Below are positions 8,757 through 17,393 of a stretch of DNA of 64,000 nt, piece after piece; the stretch's first letter is position 1; each line of letters starts with the position of its first letter. Location of the stretch: the NCBI RefSeq assembly GCF_001552135.1, contig NZ_BCQP01000036.1:105680-169679 (forward strand), read 5' to 3'. This DNA comes from Actinomadura chibensis NBRC 106107. Lineage in GTDB: Bacteria; Actinomycetota; Actinomycetes; Streptosporangiales; Streptosporangiaceae. Below the pieces are notes generated by a model that was not told where the DNA came from, searched no databases, and saw only the letters and a program-made list of their open reading frames with translations. The position numbers and the translations under genes were made by a program.

Positions 8757-8855
8757 GGTAACGGTTTCTGTCTGGACATCAAGACCTACAACGTGGGCGA
8801 GCCGGTGATCCTGTGGCCGTGCCACGGGGGGACCAGCCAGCAGTGGCGGTACTGA
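8757..8855 (+). pseudogene. Remnant of a ricin-type beta-trefoil lectin domain
   Basis: Reading from 8757 gives 32 residues ending in TGA. They contain GNGFCLDI, then NVGEPVILWPCHGGTSQQW and a final RY. This is the last repeat of a ricin-B-like lectin with its QxW signature. There is no start codon, signal peptide or remaining domain upstream, and the bases before it belong to the regulator's upstream region. It appears to be the tail of a secreted carbohydrate-binding enzyme lost by deletion. Confidence 0.65.
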
Positions 8856-8901
8856 CCCAGGTCACCCTGCATGGCAGCCCTGCCGGGTGAGGTGGTGCCG
8901 C

Positions 8902-10032
8902 TCAGGGCAACGGGGCCGTCCAGGCGTCGTAGGCGTAGACCCAGTCGGCGTCCGCGGTGGACTTGAGCCAGGTGTTGCCGCGCGAGCCGAGCTGGACCCG
9001 GCTGGTGCGGGGCAGCCGGGCGGCCTCGTAGGTCGTGAGCGCGCCCTCGATGTCTCCGGGGCGCGCGGCGACCGCGCGCGCGAGGACGACGCCGTCCTCG
9101 ATCGCCATCGCCGCGCCCTGCGCCATGAACGGCATCATCGGGTGCGCCGCGTCGCCGAGCAGGGCGGCGCGGCCGTCCGACCAGCGGGGCAGCGGATCGC
9201 GCACGTAGAGCGCGGACTTCAGGACCGAGTCGCAGGCGTCCAGCAGGGCGCGGGCCTCCGGGTGGAACTTCTCGTACATCGCGCGCAGCTCGTCGACGTC
9301 GCCGGGCGCCGTCCACGACTCCTCCGTCCAGCTCTCCTGGGGCGTGGTCGCGAAGATGAAGGTGTCCTTGCCGCGGTTGAGGGGGAAGGTGACGATCTGC
9401 GTCGCCGGGTCCGGTCCCCACCACTTGGTGAAGGCGCCGAGGTTCGGCACGTCCAGCCGGTCGGCGGGGACGACGGCGCGGTAGGCCACGACCCCCGTGA
9501 ACTCCGGCTTCTCCCTGCCGAAGAGCACGGTGCGGACGCTGGAGTGGATCCCGTCCGCGCCGATCGCGGCGTCGGCGCCCGCCTCCGCGCCGTGCTCGAA
9601 GGCCAACCGGACCGGGGCGCCCGCGTCCGGCCGCCGGTCGAGCGCGGTCAGCCGGTGCCCGAGCCGGACCACGTCCGGCGGCAGCGCCCGCAGGAGAGCG
9701 GAGAGCAGGTCGGCGCGGTGGACGGTCAGCTGGGGGGCGCCGTACTTCCGCTCGGCCGTGTCGCCCATCTCCAGCCGCGAGGTCTCCTCGCCGGTGTCCC
9801 AGGTGCGGCTGATCCGGTGCGTGGGCCGGGCGGCGGTCTCCCGGACGGCCGCGCCGACGCCGAGCCCGTCCAGGGCGCGGACCGCGTTGGGGGTGAGGTT
9901 GATGTCCGCCCCCACGTGGCCGAACTCCGGGGCCTGCTCGAACACCGTGACCTCGTGGCCGAGGTCCCGCAGGGCGATGGCGGCCGCGAGGCCGCCGACG
10001 CCGCCTCCGACGATGCCGATGTGCTGGCTCAA
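8902..10032 (-). CDS. FAD-dependent aromatic-ring monooxygenase (salicylate hydroxylase-like)
   Basis: Class A flavoprotein hydroxylase, 376 aa. The FAD motif is GIVGGGVGGL at the N-terminus, the DG motif is GADGIHSSVR and the GD motif is LLGDAAHPMMPFMAQGA. Members hydroxylate an aromatic or N-heteroaromatic carboxylate with NAD(P)H and O2, e.g. salicylate, 3-hydroxybenzoate or 6-hydroxynicotinate; the substrate cannot be chosen here. Last gene of the eight-gene operon, 16 bp after the aldehyde dehydrogenase stop. A hydroxylase beside an extradiol-type dioxygenase fits ring activation before cleavage. Confidence 0.9.
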   Translation of the reverse strand: MSQHIGIVGGGVGGLAAAIALRDLGHEVTVFEQAPEFGHVGADINLTPNAVRALDGLGVGAAVRETAARPTHRISRTWDTGEETSRLEMGDTAERKYGAPQLTVHRADLLSALLRALPPDVVRLGHRLTALDRRPDAGAPVRLAFEHGAEAGADAAIGADGIHSSVRTVLFGREKPEFTGVVAYRAVVPADRLDVPNLGAFTKWWGPDPATQIVTFPLNRGKDTFIFATTPQESWTEESWTAPGDVDELRAMYEKFHPEARALLDACDSVLKSALYVRDPLPRWSDGRAALLGDAAHPMMPFMAQGAAMAIEDGVVLARAVAARPGDIEGALTTYEAARLPRTSRVQLGSRGNTWLKSTADADWVYAYDAWTAPLP

Positions 10033-10048
10033 CTGTTCGCTCCTCGGT

Positions 10049-11551
10049 TCATTCCGCCCAGGCGATCGGGCCGGACATGCCCATGTAGACGCTCTTCTGC
10101 CGCTGGTAGGCGCGGATGGCGCCGAGCCCCTTCTCCCGCGACGAGCCGCTGTCCTTCACGCCGCCGAACGGGGTGGCGATGGACAGCTGCTTGTAGGTGT
10201 TGATCCAGACCGTCCCGGCCTCGATCGCGCGGGCCAGCCGCCAGGCCCGCGGGAAGTCGCGGGTCCAGATGCCGCAGGCCAGCCCGTAGGCCGTGCCGTT
10301 GGCCGCGGCCACCAGGTCGGCCTCGTCGCGGAAGCGCAGCGCGACCAGGACCGGCCCGAAGATCTCCTCGCGCACGACCCGCGCGTCCGGCCCGAGCCCC
10401 TCGATGACGGTCGGGCGCAGGTAGCTTCCCGCCTGGAGGGACGGGTCGGAGGGCCGCGTCCCGCCCGCCCGCACGACACCGCCCGCGGCGACCCCGTCGG
10501 CGATGTACCCCTCGACGGACTCCCGGTGCGACGCCGTGATGAGCGGGCCGAGCTGCGTGCCCTCGGCGCGAGGATGGCCGACGCGCAGCCGGTCGGCCTT
10601 CTCCGCGACGCGCGCGACCACTTCGTCGTACACCGCGTCGTGGACGTACAGCCGCGAGCCCGCGACGCAGGACTGCCCCTGCGAGCTGAAGACGCCGAAC
10701 AGCACGCCGTTGACCGCCACGTCCAGGTCGGCGTCCGGCAGGACGATCGTGGGCGACTTGCCGCCGAGCTCCAGCGAGGTCGTCTTCAGCCGGGCGGCGG
10801 CCGTCGCGGCGAGGGCGCGGCCGGTGCCGGTGCCGCCGGTGAACGACACGTGCCGCACGCCCGGGTGCTCCACGATCGCCTGGCCGACCGTCCCGCCTGG
10901 ACCGGGGAGCACGCTCACCAGGCCCTCCGGCACACCGGCCTCCAGCAGCAGTGCCCCGAGTTCGAGCGCGAGGAGCGGCGTCCACGCGGCGGGCTTGACC
11001 ACGACGGCGTTGCCCGCGGCGAGGGCGGGGGCGACCTTCTGCGCCTCCGACGCGATCGGGCTGTTCCAGGGGGTGATCGCGCCGACCACGCCGATCGGCT
11101 CGTGCACCGAGAAGGCGAGGTGGTCGCCCCTGGACGGCGGGATCGCCCCCTCCTGGCACTCCAGGACGGCGGCCACGTACCGGAACGTCCCGGCCGCGCT
11201 GGCGACGAGGAGGCGGGTCTCGGCGAGCGGCTTGCCGTTGTCGCGGCTCTGCAGCACCGCGAGCCGCTCGGCCCGGTCCTCGATCAGGTCCGCGGCGCGG
11301 GACAGGTAGCGGGCCCGCTGGTGGGGGAGCATGTCCCGCCAGGCCCGCGCCGATCGGGCCGCCTCACCCCGGCGCACGGCGGCGTCGACGTCGGCGGGGG
11401 CCGCCGCGGGCAGGCGGGCGACGACCGTCCCGTCGGCGGGGTCGCGGGAGACGAGCTCGGCGCCGCGGCCTTCGACCCATTCCCCTCCGACGAGGACGCG
11501 GCCCGCCGGGGCGAGCCGGGATCCGGTGGGTTGGACGGCGGTGTCGGTCAC
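10049..11551 (-). CDS. NAD(P)-dependent aldehyde dehydrogenase
   Basis: Oxidises an aldehyde to the acid, 500 aa, normal for the family. Conserved features are the active-site Asn (TPWNSP), SFTGGTGTGR, the general base Glu in LELGGKSP, the catalytic Cys295 in GQSCVAG and the C-terminal EIFGPV. The GTG at 11551 is chosen because AGGAG precedes it by about six bases and it overlaps the ThDP-enzyme stop as GTGA. In the operon it could oxidise a semialdehyde from ring cleavage or the aldehyde released by the adjacent ThDP decarboxylase. Confidence 0.92.
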   Translation of the reverse strand: MTDTAVQPTGSRLAPAGRVLVGGEWVEGRGAELVSRDPADGTVVARLPAAAPADVDAAVRRGEAARSARAWRDMLPHQRARYLSRAADLIEDRAERLAVLQSRDNGKPLAETRLLVASAAGTFRYVAAVLECQEGAIPPSRGDHLAFSVHEPIGVVGAITPWNSPIASEAQKVAPALAAGNAVVVKPAAWTPLLALELGALLLEAGVPEGLVSVLPGPGGTVGQAIVEHPGVRHVSFTGGTGTGRALAATAAARLKTTSLELGGKSPTIVLPDADLDVAVNGVLFGVFSSQGQSCVAGSRLYVHDAVYDEVVARVAEKADRLRVGHPRAEGTQLGPLITASHRESVEGYIADGVAAGGVVRAGGTRPSDPSLQAGSYLRPTVIEGLGPDARVVREEIFGPVLVALRFRDEADLVAAANGTAYGLACGIWTRDFPRAWRLARAIEAGTVWINTYKQLSIATPFGGVKDSGSSREKGLGAIRAYQRQKSVYMGMSGPIAWAE

Positions 11552-13191
11552 GACGGCGCTCCTGGGACGTGTACGGGCGGGGTGAAGGGCTTCGGCATGG
11601 GCGGGTAGGACGCGAGGTCGATCTCGACCAGGACCGGGCCTCGGCGGGCCACGGCCCGCTCCAGCGCCGGCGCGACGGAACCGGGGTCGGCGACGCGGAG
11701 GTACGGCAGGCCGAGCCCTTCGCACACCGGGCCGAAGTCGGGGGTCGCGAGGTCGACGCCGGCGCGCGGGCGGCGCATCGCGTCCTGCATGTTGCGCAGC
11801 ACGCCGTAGCCGCGGTCGTTGAAGACCAGCAGGACCAGCCACGGCGCCTCCTGCACCAGCGTCATCAGCTCCCCGAAGTGGACGGCGAGTCCGCCGTCGC
11901 CGACGATGCCGACGGTGGGGAGGTCCGGGCGGGCCGCGGCGGCGCCGATCGCCATGCCGAGGCCCTGCCCGATCCCGCCGCCGCGCGGGAAGACGTTGGT
12001 GCGCGGGTCGTGGATCTCCAGCAGCCGGTTGCCCCACGAGCTCGACGCGATCGTGACGTCGCGCGCGATCACGGCCTCGCGCGGCAGCGCCTCGCGCAGC
12101 GCGGCGGGGAACACGGCGTGCTCGCCGAGCCCGGCCCGCTGGTTCTCGCGCACGGCGGTCCGCGTCGTGCGCACCCGCTCGGCCCAGGCCGCCCGCGGTC
12201 CGGTTCCGTCCTCCTCCAGCCGCGTGGCCAGGGCGTCCAGGAAGGCGGCGGCCTCGGCGGCCACGCCGAGGGTCACGGGGAAGACCCTGCCGATGGCCGC
12301 CGGGTCGAGGTCCACCTGCACGTGCCGCTCGGGCACGGACAGGGTGTAGTCGGCCGTCTCGTTCGAGCGGAAGTGGGTGCCGACGCTCAGCAGCAGGTCG
12401 GCCTCGGCCAGCAGCGCCCGGCCCGCCGGGGCGGTGGCGTAGTTCCCGACGCAGAGCTCGTGGTCCTCCGGCACCGCGCCGCGCCCGGAGTTGCTCGTGA
12501 ACAGGGCCGCCCCGAGCGTCTCGGCGAGGCGGCGCAGCGGCTCCCCGGCCCGCGCGGCCCCGCCCCCGGCCCAGATCGCGGGACGCTCCGCGGCGCCCAC
12601 CAGGCGGGCGGCCTCCGCGACCGCGTCCGGATCGACGGCCGCCGCCTCCGCGCTCCGGGGCGGCGCGGGGAGAGGGCCGTGCTCGGCGTACTGGAGGTCG
12701 ATCGGCCACTCCACGCTCACCGGTCCGCCGGGCGCCGTGAGCGCGGTCAGCGCGGCGCGCTGGAGAAGCTCGCCCGCCGCCGCCGCGCTGCCGATCGTGG
12801 CCGCGGACTTGGAGACGGCGGCGAGCATCCCCGGCTGGTCCTTGGTCTCGTGGATGAAACCGCGTCCCGAGCCGAGGTAGGGCGTGTCGACCTGGCCGGT
12901 CACGTGCAGCACCGGGGTGCCGGAGCTCAGCGACTCGACCAGCGAACCGGCCGCGTTGCCCGCCCCCGTCCCGGTGCTGGTGAGCGCGCACCCGAGCCCG
13001 GCGCGGGCGCGGGCGTACCCGTCGGCGGCGTTGACCGCGGTCGCCTCGTGCCGCACCGGGACGAACCGCAGCTCCCGGTCGACCGCGTCGACCAGCGGCA
13101 GGTTGTGCACGCTGACCACGCCGAAGACCGTGTCGACGTCGAACCGCCGCAGCACGTCGACCAGCAGGTCGCCGCCGTTCCTCGGGGTCAT
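11548..13191 (-). CDS. Thiamine-diphosphate enzyme (2-keto acid decarboxylase / acetolactate synthase-like)
   Basis: ThDP-dependent enzyme with the standard Pyr-middle-PP layout, 547 aa. The catalytic Glu49 lies in VPVRHEA. The ThDP/Mg motif begins GDGGLAVHFGEL near residue 430 and ends with FNDRGYG. It is closest in style to benzoylformate decarboxylase and acetolactate synthase large-subunit proteins of catabolic clusters; no regulatory small subunit is nearby. Decarboxylation of a 2-oxo acid, feeding the downstream aldehyde dehydrogenase, is the likeliest role. AGGAG lies before the ATG. Confidence 0.88.
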   Translation of the reverse strand: MTPRNGGDLLVDVLRRFDVDTVFGVVSVHNLPLVDAVDRELRFVPVRHEATAVNAADGYARARAGLGCALTSTGTGAGNAAGSLVESLSSGTPVLHVTGQVDTPYLGSGRGFIHETKDQPGMLAAVSKSAATIGSAAAAGELLQRAALTALTAPGGPVSVEWPIDLQYAEHGPLPAPPRSAEAAAVDPDAVAEAARLVGAAERPAIWAGGGAARAGEPLRRLAETLGAALFTSNSGRGAVPEDHELCVGNYATAPAGRALLAEADLLLSVGTHFRSNETADYTLSVPERHVQVDLDPAAIGRVFPVTLGVAAEAAAFLDALATRLEEDGTGPRAAWAERVRTTRTAVRENQRAGLGEHAVFPAALREALPREAVIARDVTIASSSWGNRLLEIHDPRTNVFPRGGGIGQGLGMAIGAAAARPDLPTVGIVGDGGLAVHFGELMTLVQEAPWLVLLVFNDRGYGVLRNMQDAMRRPRAGVDLATPDFGPVCEGLGLPYLRVADPGSVAPALERAVARRGPVLVEIDLASYPPMPKPFTPPVHVPGAPS

Positions 13192-13227
13192 GGGTCGCTC
13201 CTGTCGGGGGTTGCCATCGGTTGCCGG

Positions 13228-14016
13228 TCAGTACAGGCCGCGGGCGACGCCGCCGCACACGTCGAGCGCGGCGCCGGTGACGTAGGACGCGCGCGGCGAC
13301 AGCAGGTAGGCGATGGCCGAGGCCACCTCCTCGGCGGCGCCGAACCGGCCGAGCGCGACGCCCCGGTCGGCGGCGACCCGGCGCTCCCACGACTCGTACG
13401 GCTCGCCGGTGCCGAGCGCGGCATGGCGGCGGCGCCACTGCCCGGTGTCGACGAGGCCCAGGCAGACCGAGTTGACCCGGATGCCGCGCGCGGCGTAGTC
13501 GAGCGCCATCGACTTGGTCAGGTTGAGCAGGCCGGCGCGGGCCGCCGAGGTGGTGACCAGCCGCGGCTCCGGCTGCTTGGCCAGCACCGCGTTGACGTTG
13601 ACGGCCGCGGCGACCGGCGACCTCTCCAGCCAGGGCAGCGCGCTGCCGAGGACGTTCAGGACGCTGCCGAACTTCAGGTCGAACTCGTCGCGGAAGTCGT
13701 CGAGGGCGACGTCGTCCAGCCCGGCCATGCGGGACTGGCCGGCGTTGTTGACCACGCCGTCCAGGCCGCCGAAGGCGTCCACGGCCCGTCCCACCATCGC
13801 CTCCACGGCGGCGGGGTCGCGGACGTCGCACGGGACGGCGAGGAGCCGCCCGGCGGGGGCGTCCAGCCGTGCCGCGGCCGATTCGAGCTCGGCGACCCGG
13901 CGTCCGCAGGTGACGACCCGGGCGCCCTCGGCGAGGAGCAGGCCGGCGGTGGCGAACCCGACGCCGGAACTGCCGCCCGTCACGAGGTAGGCGCGGTCGC
14001 GCAACAGCAGGTCCAT
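13228..14016 (-). CDS. SDR-fold protein lacking the catalytic Ser-Tyr-Lys
   Basis: Rossmann-fold short-chain dehydrogenase family protein, 262 aa. The cofactor motif GGSSGVG (residues 14-20) and NNAG (90-93) are intact. Where the catalytic Tyr and Lys should be, the sequence reads TTSAAR: Thr156 replaces Tyr and Arg160 replaces Lys. Ala143 stands where the Ser is expected. Classical hydride-transfer chemistry is therefore doubtful. It may be a divergent SDR with another mechanism, or a binding subunit. It lies within the operon, 8 bp after the cupin gene and 36 bp before the ThDP enzyme. Confidence 0.85.
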   Translation of the reverse strand: MDLLLRDRAYLVTGGSSGVGFATAGLLLAEGARVVTCGRRVAELESAAARLDAPAGRLLAVPCDVRDPAAVEAMVGRAVDAFGGLDGVVNNAGQSRMAGLDDVALDDFRDEFDLKFGSVLNVLGSALPWLERSPVAAAVNVNAVLAKQPEPRLVTTSAARAGLLNLTKSMALDYAARGIRVNSVCLGLVDTGQWRRRHAALGTGEPYESWERRVAADRGVALGRFGAAEEVASAIAYLLSPRASYVTGAALDVCGGVARGLY

Positions 14017-14024
14017 GGGGCGGG

Positions 14025-14531
14025 TCAGTCCCGTGTGACGCCGTGCATGGCGGAGGTCTCGGGATACGTCGGCACCTGCGGCTTCCGGGTGCCGATGATC
14101 ACGCAGAAGAGGGCGTCGGCGTCGCCGTTGTTCTTCAGGCTGCGCGGTGTGCCCGGCGGGACCACGATCATGTCGCGGTAGCCGAGCGTGCGCTTCTCCA
14201 CCCGGCCGTCCCGGTGGATGCCCACCTCGATCTCGCCCTCCAGGACGAAGAAGGCCTCCTCGGCGTCGTGGTGGGTGTGCTCGGGGCCCTCCGCGCCCGG
14301 CGGCAGCAGCATGTTGGAGAAGGTGAAGCCCCGGGACGGGATCGTGCGCCGGTCGCCCTCGTGGTCGCCGGTGGCGCCGGACCCGACGTAGCGGATCTGC
14401 GCGCGGCGGAACTGGTCGCCGGCCTTCGCCTGGAAGCCGAGGGTGTCCCAGTCCTCGTGGCGGGTGGCCTTGGTGAGGATGAGGGAGTCGGTGAAGGCGG
14501 CGAGGTCGGAGTCCTCGTAGCGCAGGGTCAT
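14025..14531 (-). CDS. Cupin-domain protein (168 aa)
   Basis: Small beta-barrel cupin. Motif 1 (PEHTHHDAEEAFFVLEGEI) supplies the two His and the Glu of a metal site. Motif 2 reads PPGTPRSLKN, where Arg occupies the position of the fourth, usually His, ligand. It may bind metal with three ligands, as some cupin dioxygenases do, or be a non-catalytic binder. The stop is followed 8 bp later by the SDR start, and the ATG overlaps the upstream hydrolase stop as ATGA. Confidence 0.82.
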   Translation of the reverse strand: MTLRYEDSDLAAFTDSLILTKATRHEDWDTLGFQAKAGDQFRRAQIRYVGSGATGDHEGDRRTIPSRGFTFSNMLLPPGAEGPEHTHHDAEEAFFVLEGEIEVGIHRDGRVEKRTLGYRDMIVVPPGTPRSLKNNGDADALFCVIIGTRKPQVPTYPETSAMHGVTRD

Positions 14532-15358
14532 GGCACTTCCTTCCGTTCGTTGCCGGCGGCTGAGGTTGCGGTGGTGAGGTCGGCGGCGAGGTCGGCGGCG
14601 AGCCGGGTGAAGGCGCGCAGCCAGGCGCCGACGATCGCGGGCCGCTCCTGGTTGGCGAGATGACCGGCGCCGGGGACCGTCACCAGCGCGGCGCCGGGAA
14701 TCCCGGCCGCGATCTCGCGGGCCCGCTCGGGCCCGGTGACGGTGTCCTCGGCGCCCGCGAGGACGAGGGTCGGCGCCGAGATCCGGGCGATGTCACCGCT
14801 CAGATCGGCGGCGGCCATCGCCTCGGCGGCGGCGGAGTAGCCGGGGAGGCGCACCGCTCCCGCCATCGTGGCGACGACGGTCTCCACCAGTTCCGGACGG
14901 GCGCCCGGAGACAGGAGCCGGGGGCCGCGCTCGCGCGCGAACCCCGTGGGACCGAGGCGGGCCAGCTCGGCCGGGCGCTCCCGCATCCGCGCGGCCCGCT
15001 CGGGGTCGGTCCCGGAGCCGAGGCTGGCGCCGATGACGGTGAGGCTGCGGACCAGGCCGGGCCTGGTCGCCGCCAAGCGCAGGGCGATGACGCCTCCCCA
15101 CGACACGCCGACCAGGTGCGCCGGGCCGGGGCCGAGCTCGGCGCGCATCAGGGCGGCGGCCTCCTCGACGTACCCGTCGAGGCCGGGGGGCCGCGCCGGG
15201 TCGGGTGATCCGGCGTAGCCAGGCGCGTCCCAGGCGACCATGGTCAGGACGTCGCCGAGCGCGTCCAGCTGGGGCGCGAACGACGCGGCCGACGACCCGA
15301 TCCCGTGCAGCAGGAGCGCTCCCGGACCGCGGCCGGACCGGCGGAAGGACACGGTCAC
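14528..15358 (-). CDS. Alpha/beta hydrolase, possible C-C hydrolase of ring-cleavage product
   Basis: Alpha/beta hydrolase of 276 aa with all three catalytic elements: nucleophile Ser in GVSWGGV, acid Asp in LAGAEDTVTG and His in GAGHLANQ. The oxyanion stretch is LLLHGIGSS. The size and layout match meta-cleavage-product hydrolases, but esterases and lactonases share them. The GTG start directly abuts the stop of the aspartate-dehydrogenase-like gene. Proximity to an extradiol-type dioxygenase favours a ring-fission hydrolase role; this is inference. Confidence 0.83.
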   Translation of the reverse strand: MTVSFRRSGRGPGALLLHGIGSSAASFAPQLDALGDVLTMVAWDAPGYAGSPDPARPPGLDGYVEEAAALMRAELGPGPAHLVGVSWGGVIALRLAATRPGLVRSLTVIGASLGSGTDPERAARMRERPAELARLGPTGFARERGPRLLSPGARPELVETVVATMAGAVRLPGYSAAAEAMAAADLSGDIARISAPTLVLAGAEDTVTGPERAREIAAGIPGAALVTVPGAGHLANQERPAIVGAWLRAFTRLAADLAADLTTATSAAGNERKEVP

Positions 15359-16168
15359 TCAGATCACCCCGGTGGGCCGGCCGACGAGCGCGGCGAGGGA
15401 GCGGAGGACGGCATGGGGCACCACGCCGCTCGTCCGCGGGTTCTCCGCGGAGGGACGGTTCCGGATCTCGAAGCGGTAGACGCCGCCGGGCCCTTCGGCC
15501 TCGATGAGGTGCCGGGTCAGCGCGGCCGCGGGATCGGCCGTCAGCCGCACCTCGACCAGGTCGAGGTCGCCGACGGCCCAGCCGACCGTCGCGGCGAGGT
15601 TGAGCGAGCGCGGGAACAGCCGCGCCGCCTCGCGCGCCCCGCCGGTGAACACCTCCACGGGCCGGTCGGCGCCGCGCAGCCGGGCGGCGGCGGACTCGTC
15701 CATCCACGGCTGGACGAGCGTGGCGGGCAGCTTCGTCGTGGTCACCGCGACGCGGGTCAAGGGCGCCTGGGCGGCGGCCGCGGAGAGGATGTCGAGGCCG
15801 CCGGCCGCCCCGGAGGTGAGCAGCAGGCGGCCGGGCCCGGCGGCGGCGACGGCGTCCGCCACCGCCGGGTCGCACAGCGCGCCGATCGAGGTGACGAGCA
15901 GGTCGACGCCGTGGTCGAGGATGGCGGCCGCGCTCCGCGCCACGACCGCCTGCCCGGCGCACTCGACCACCGCGTCGGCGCGGTCGAGCGCCGTGGCCAG
16001 GTCGACCTGCGGGACTCCGGCTCCGGGGACGGGACGCCCGTCCACCACCGCGACGGGTTCGACCCCGGGGAGGCGTCCCTCGCGCAGCGCCGCGAGCACG
16101 GCGCTTCCGATGGCGCCCGCGCCGATCACCGCCACCCGCGCGGGACCGCCGCGCCGGACGGTGCTCAC
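15359..16168 (-). CDS. Aspartate dehydrogenase-like enzyme (DUF108 family)
   Basis: NAD(P)-dependent amino-acid dehydrogenase family, 269 aa. The Rossmann motif is VAVIGAGAIGS. Family markers FPRSLNLAATVGWA, the likely catalytic His in LTRHLIEAEG and the C-terminal NPRTSGVVPHAVL are present. L-aspartate dehydrogenase interconverts aspartate and iminoaspartate/oxaloacetate; several members lie in catabolic rather than NAD-biosynthetic operons, as here, where no nadA or nadC is seen. It may deaminate or reduce an amino or imino intermediate. The GTG start forms a GTGA overlap with the dioxygenase stop. Confidence 0.85.
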   Translation of the reverse strand: MSTVRRGGPARVAVIGAGAIGSAVLAALREGRLPGVEPVAVVDGRPVPGAGVPQVDLATALDRADAVVECAGQAVVARSAAAILDHGVDLLVTSIGALCDPAVADAVAAAGPGRLLLTSGAAGGLDILSAAAAQAPLTRVAVTTTKLPATLVQPWMDESAAARLRGADRPVEVFTGGAREAARLFPRSLNLAATVGWAVGDLDLVEVRLTADPAAALTRHLIEAEGPGGVYRFEIRNRPSAENPRTSGVVPHAVLRSLAALVGRPTGVI

Positions 16169-17097
16169 GGCGCGGTCACCCGCTCCGGCGACGCGGCGAG
16201 CACACCGCGGTCCTCGACGCCCGCCATGCGCTCGCGGACCTCCCGCGACGGCGGGCCCGCCGTCCCCCACAGGTCGGACAGCTCGGGCACGCGCCGCCAG
16301 ACGCGGCACAGCCACTGGTCCTCGACCACCTGCGCGACGTCGGAGGTGTACTCGCAGACCAGGCCGGCCGGGTCGGCGAAGTAGGAGAAGGTGTTGTTGC
16401 CGGGCCCGTGCCGCCCGGGACCCCACAGCGGCGTGATGCCGTGGTGCCTGAGCGAGCCGATGCCGCGCATGAAGTGGTCCATCGACGCCATCTCGTAGGC
16501 GACGTGGTTGACCGAGGTCCACGCCGCCTGGTTGAAGGCGATGCTGTGGTGGTCGCTGTTGCAGCGCAGGAAGGCCATCTGGTGCTCCGACCAGTCGGAG
16601 ACCCGCATCCCGAGCACCCCGGTGTAGAAGGCGACGGCCGCGTCGATGTCGACGGTGTTCAGCACCACGTGCGTGACGCCCACCGGCACGGCCCGGTCCC
16701 GGCTCAGCGGGGGGACGGCGTGCACGTCGCAGCTGAGTTCGACGCGGCGCCCCTCGGGGTCCGCCAGCCGGAGCCCGTAGCCGCCGCCCGCGCCGTCGAG
16801 CGGGCCGGGCTCGCGCAGCAGCGGCACTCCGCGCGCGGCGAGGCGGCGGCCGGCCGCGTCGACCTCGGCGGCGGTGCGCACCGCGAAGCTGATCCGGCCG
16901 AGCGCGTTGCGCTCCGACCGGGAGAGCTGGAGCACGTGGTGGTCGGGGCCGGTGCCGCGCAGCCACGCGTCGTCGGTGTCGTGCTCGACGACCGAGAGCC
17001 CCCAGACCTCGCTGTAGAAGTCCGTGCAGGCGGCGACGTCCGGCACCCCCAGCTGCACCGACCGCAGCGAGTGGAGCCGTACGACTGGCTGGTCCAT
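16165..17097 (-). CDS. Two-domain type I extradiol dioxygenase (VOC fold)
   Basis: Predicted Fe(II)-dependent ring-cleavage dioxygenase, 310 aa, the usual size for catechol 2,3-dioxygenase and 2,3-dihydroxybiphenyl dioxygenase relatives. The C-terminal domain carries the three metal ligands: His143 in VTHVVLNT, His198 in VNHVAYEM and Glu249 in VCEYTSD. The active-site stretch GPGNNTFSYFADPAG is also typical. It is the first gene of the eight-gene operon. GGAGGTG lies before the ATG, and the 35-bp palindrome lies just upstream of that. Confidence 0.88.
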   Translation of the reverse strand: MDQPVVRLHSLRSVQLGVPDVAACTDFYSEVWGLSVVEHDTDDAWLRGTGPDHHVLQLSRSERNALGRISFAVRTAAEVDAAGRRLAARGVPLLREPGPLDGAGGGYGLRLADPEGRRVELSCDVHAVPPLSRDRAVPVGVTHVVLNTVDIDAAVAFYTGVLGMRVSDWSEHQMAFLRCNSDHHSIAFNQAAWTSVNHVAYEMASMDHFMRGIGSLRHHGITPLWGPGRHGPGNNTFSYFADPAGLVCEYTSDVAQVVEDQWLCRVWRRVPELSDLWGTAGPPSREVRERMAGVEDRGVLAASPERVTAP

Positions 17098-17108
17098 GAC
17101 ACCTCCGG

Positions 17109-17143
17109 TTGCCTCAGTGGTTAATCATTAAGTGCTAAGGCAA
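17109..17143. promoter_or_regulatory. 35-bp palindromic operator candidate for MarR regulator
   Basis: Left arm TTGCCTCAGTGGTTAAT pairs with right arm ATTAAGTGCTAAGGCAA around one central base (17126), with 13 of 17 positions complementary. The core TTAATCATTAA is a typical MarR-type box. The site sits 11 bp before the dioxygenase start, overlapping the ribosome-binding region, and faces the divergent MarR gene. Confidence 0.75.
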
Positions 17144-17393
17144 ATTGAGTCAAGTCGCCCCGGGAAGCCAACGCGGGAGATCGTCATGGTTCGGTAGGAT
17201 CGCTCTGGCCTTGGCAACCAGCGGTGTTCAGCCGCGCCGTCGCGCGCTCGGCGCGCCCTTGGACGGGCGCCAGGCCGATCCGGCCGAGAACGCTAAGGAC
17301 AGTAAAGCTTCTATCTAAACTTTGTTTCGCGGGCCCGGACTGTTATCGTTGGCGCCCGATCCTCCCCGCTCGAATACCTAGACAGGCACGCGC

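Noticed and set aside
17200..17300. Possible tRNA or small RNA in the MarR intergenic region
   Set aside because: GC-rich inverted repeats occur, but no cloverleaf, T-loop consensus or CCA context was found.
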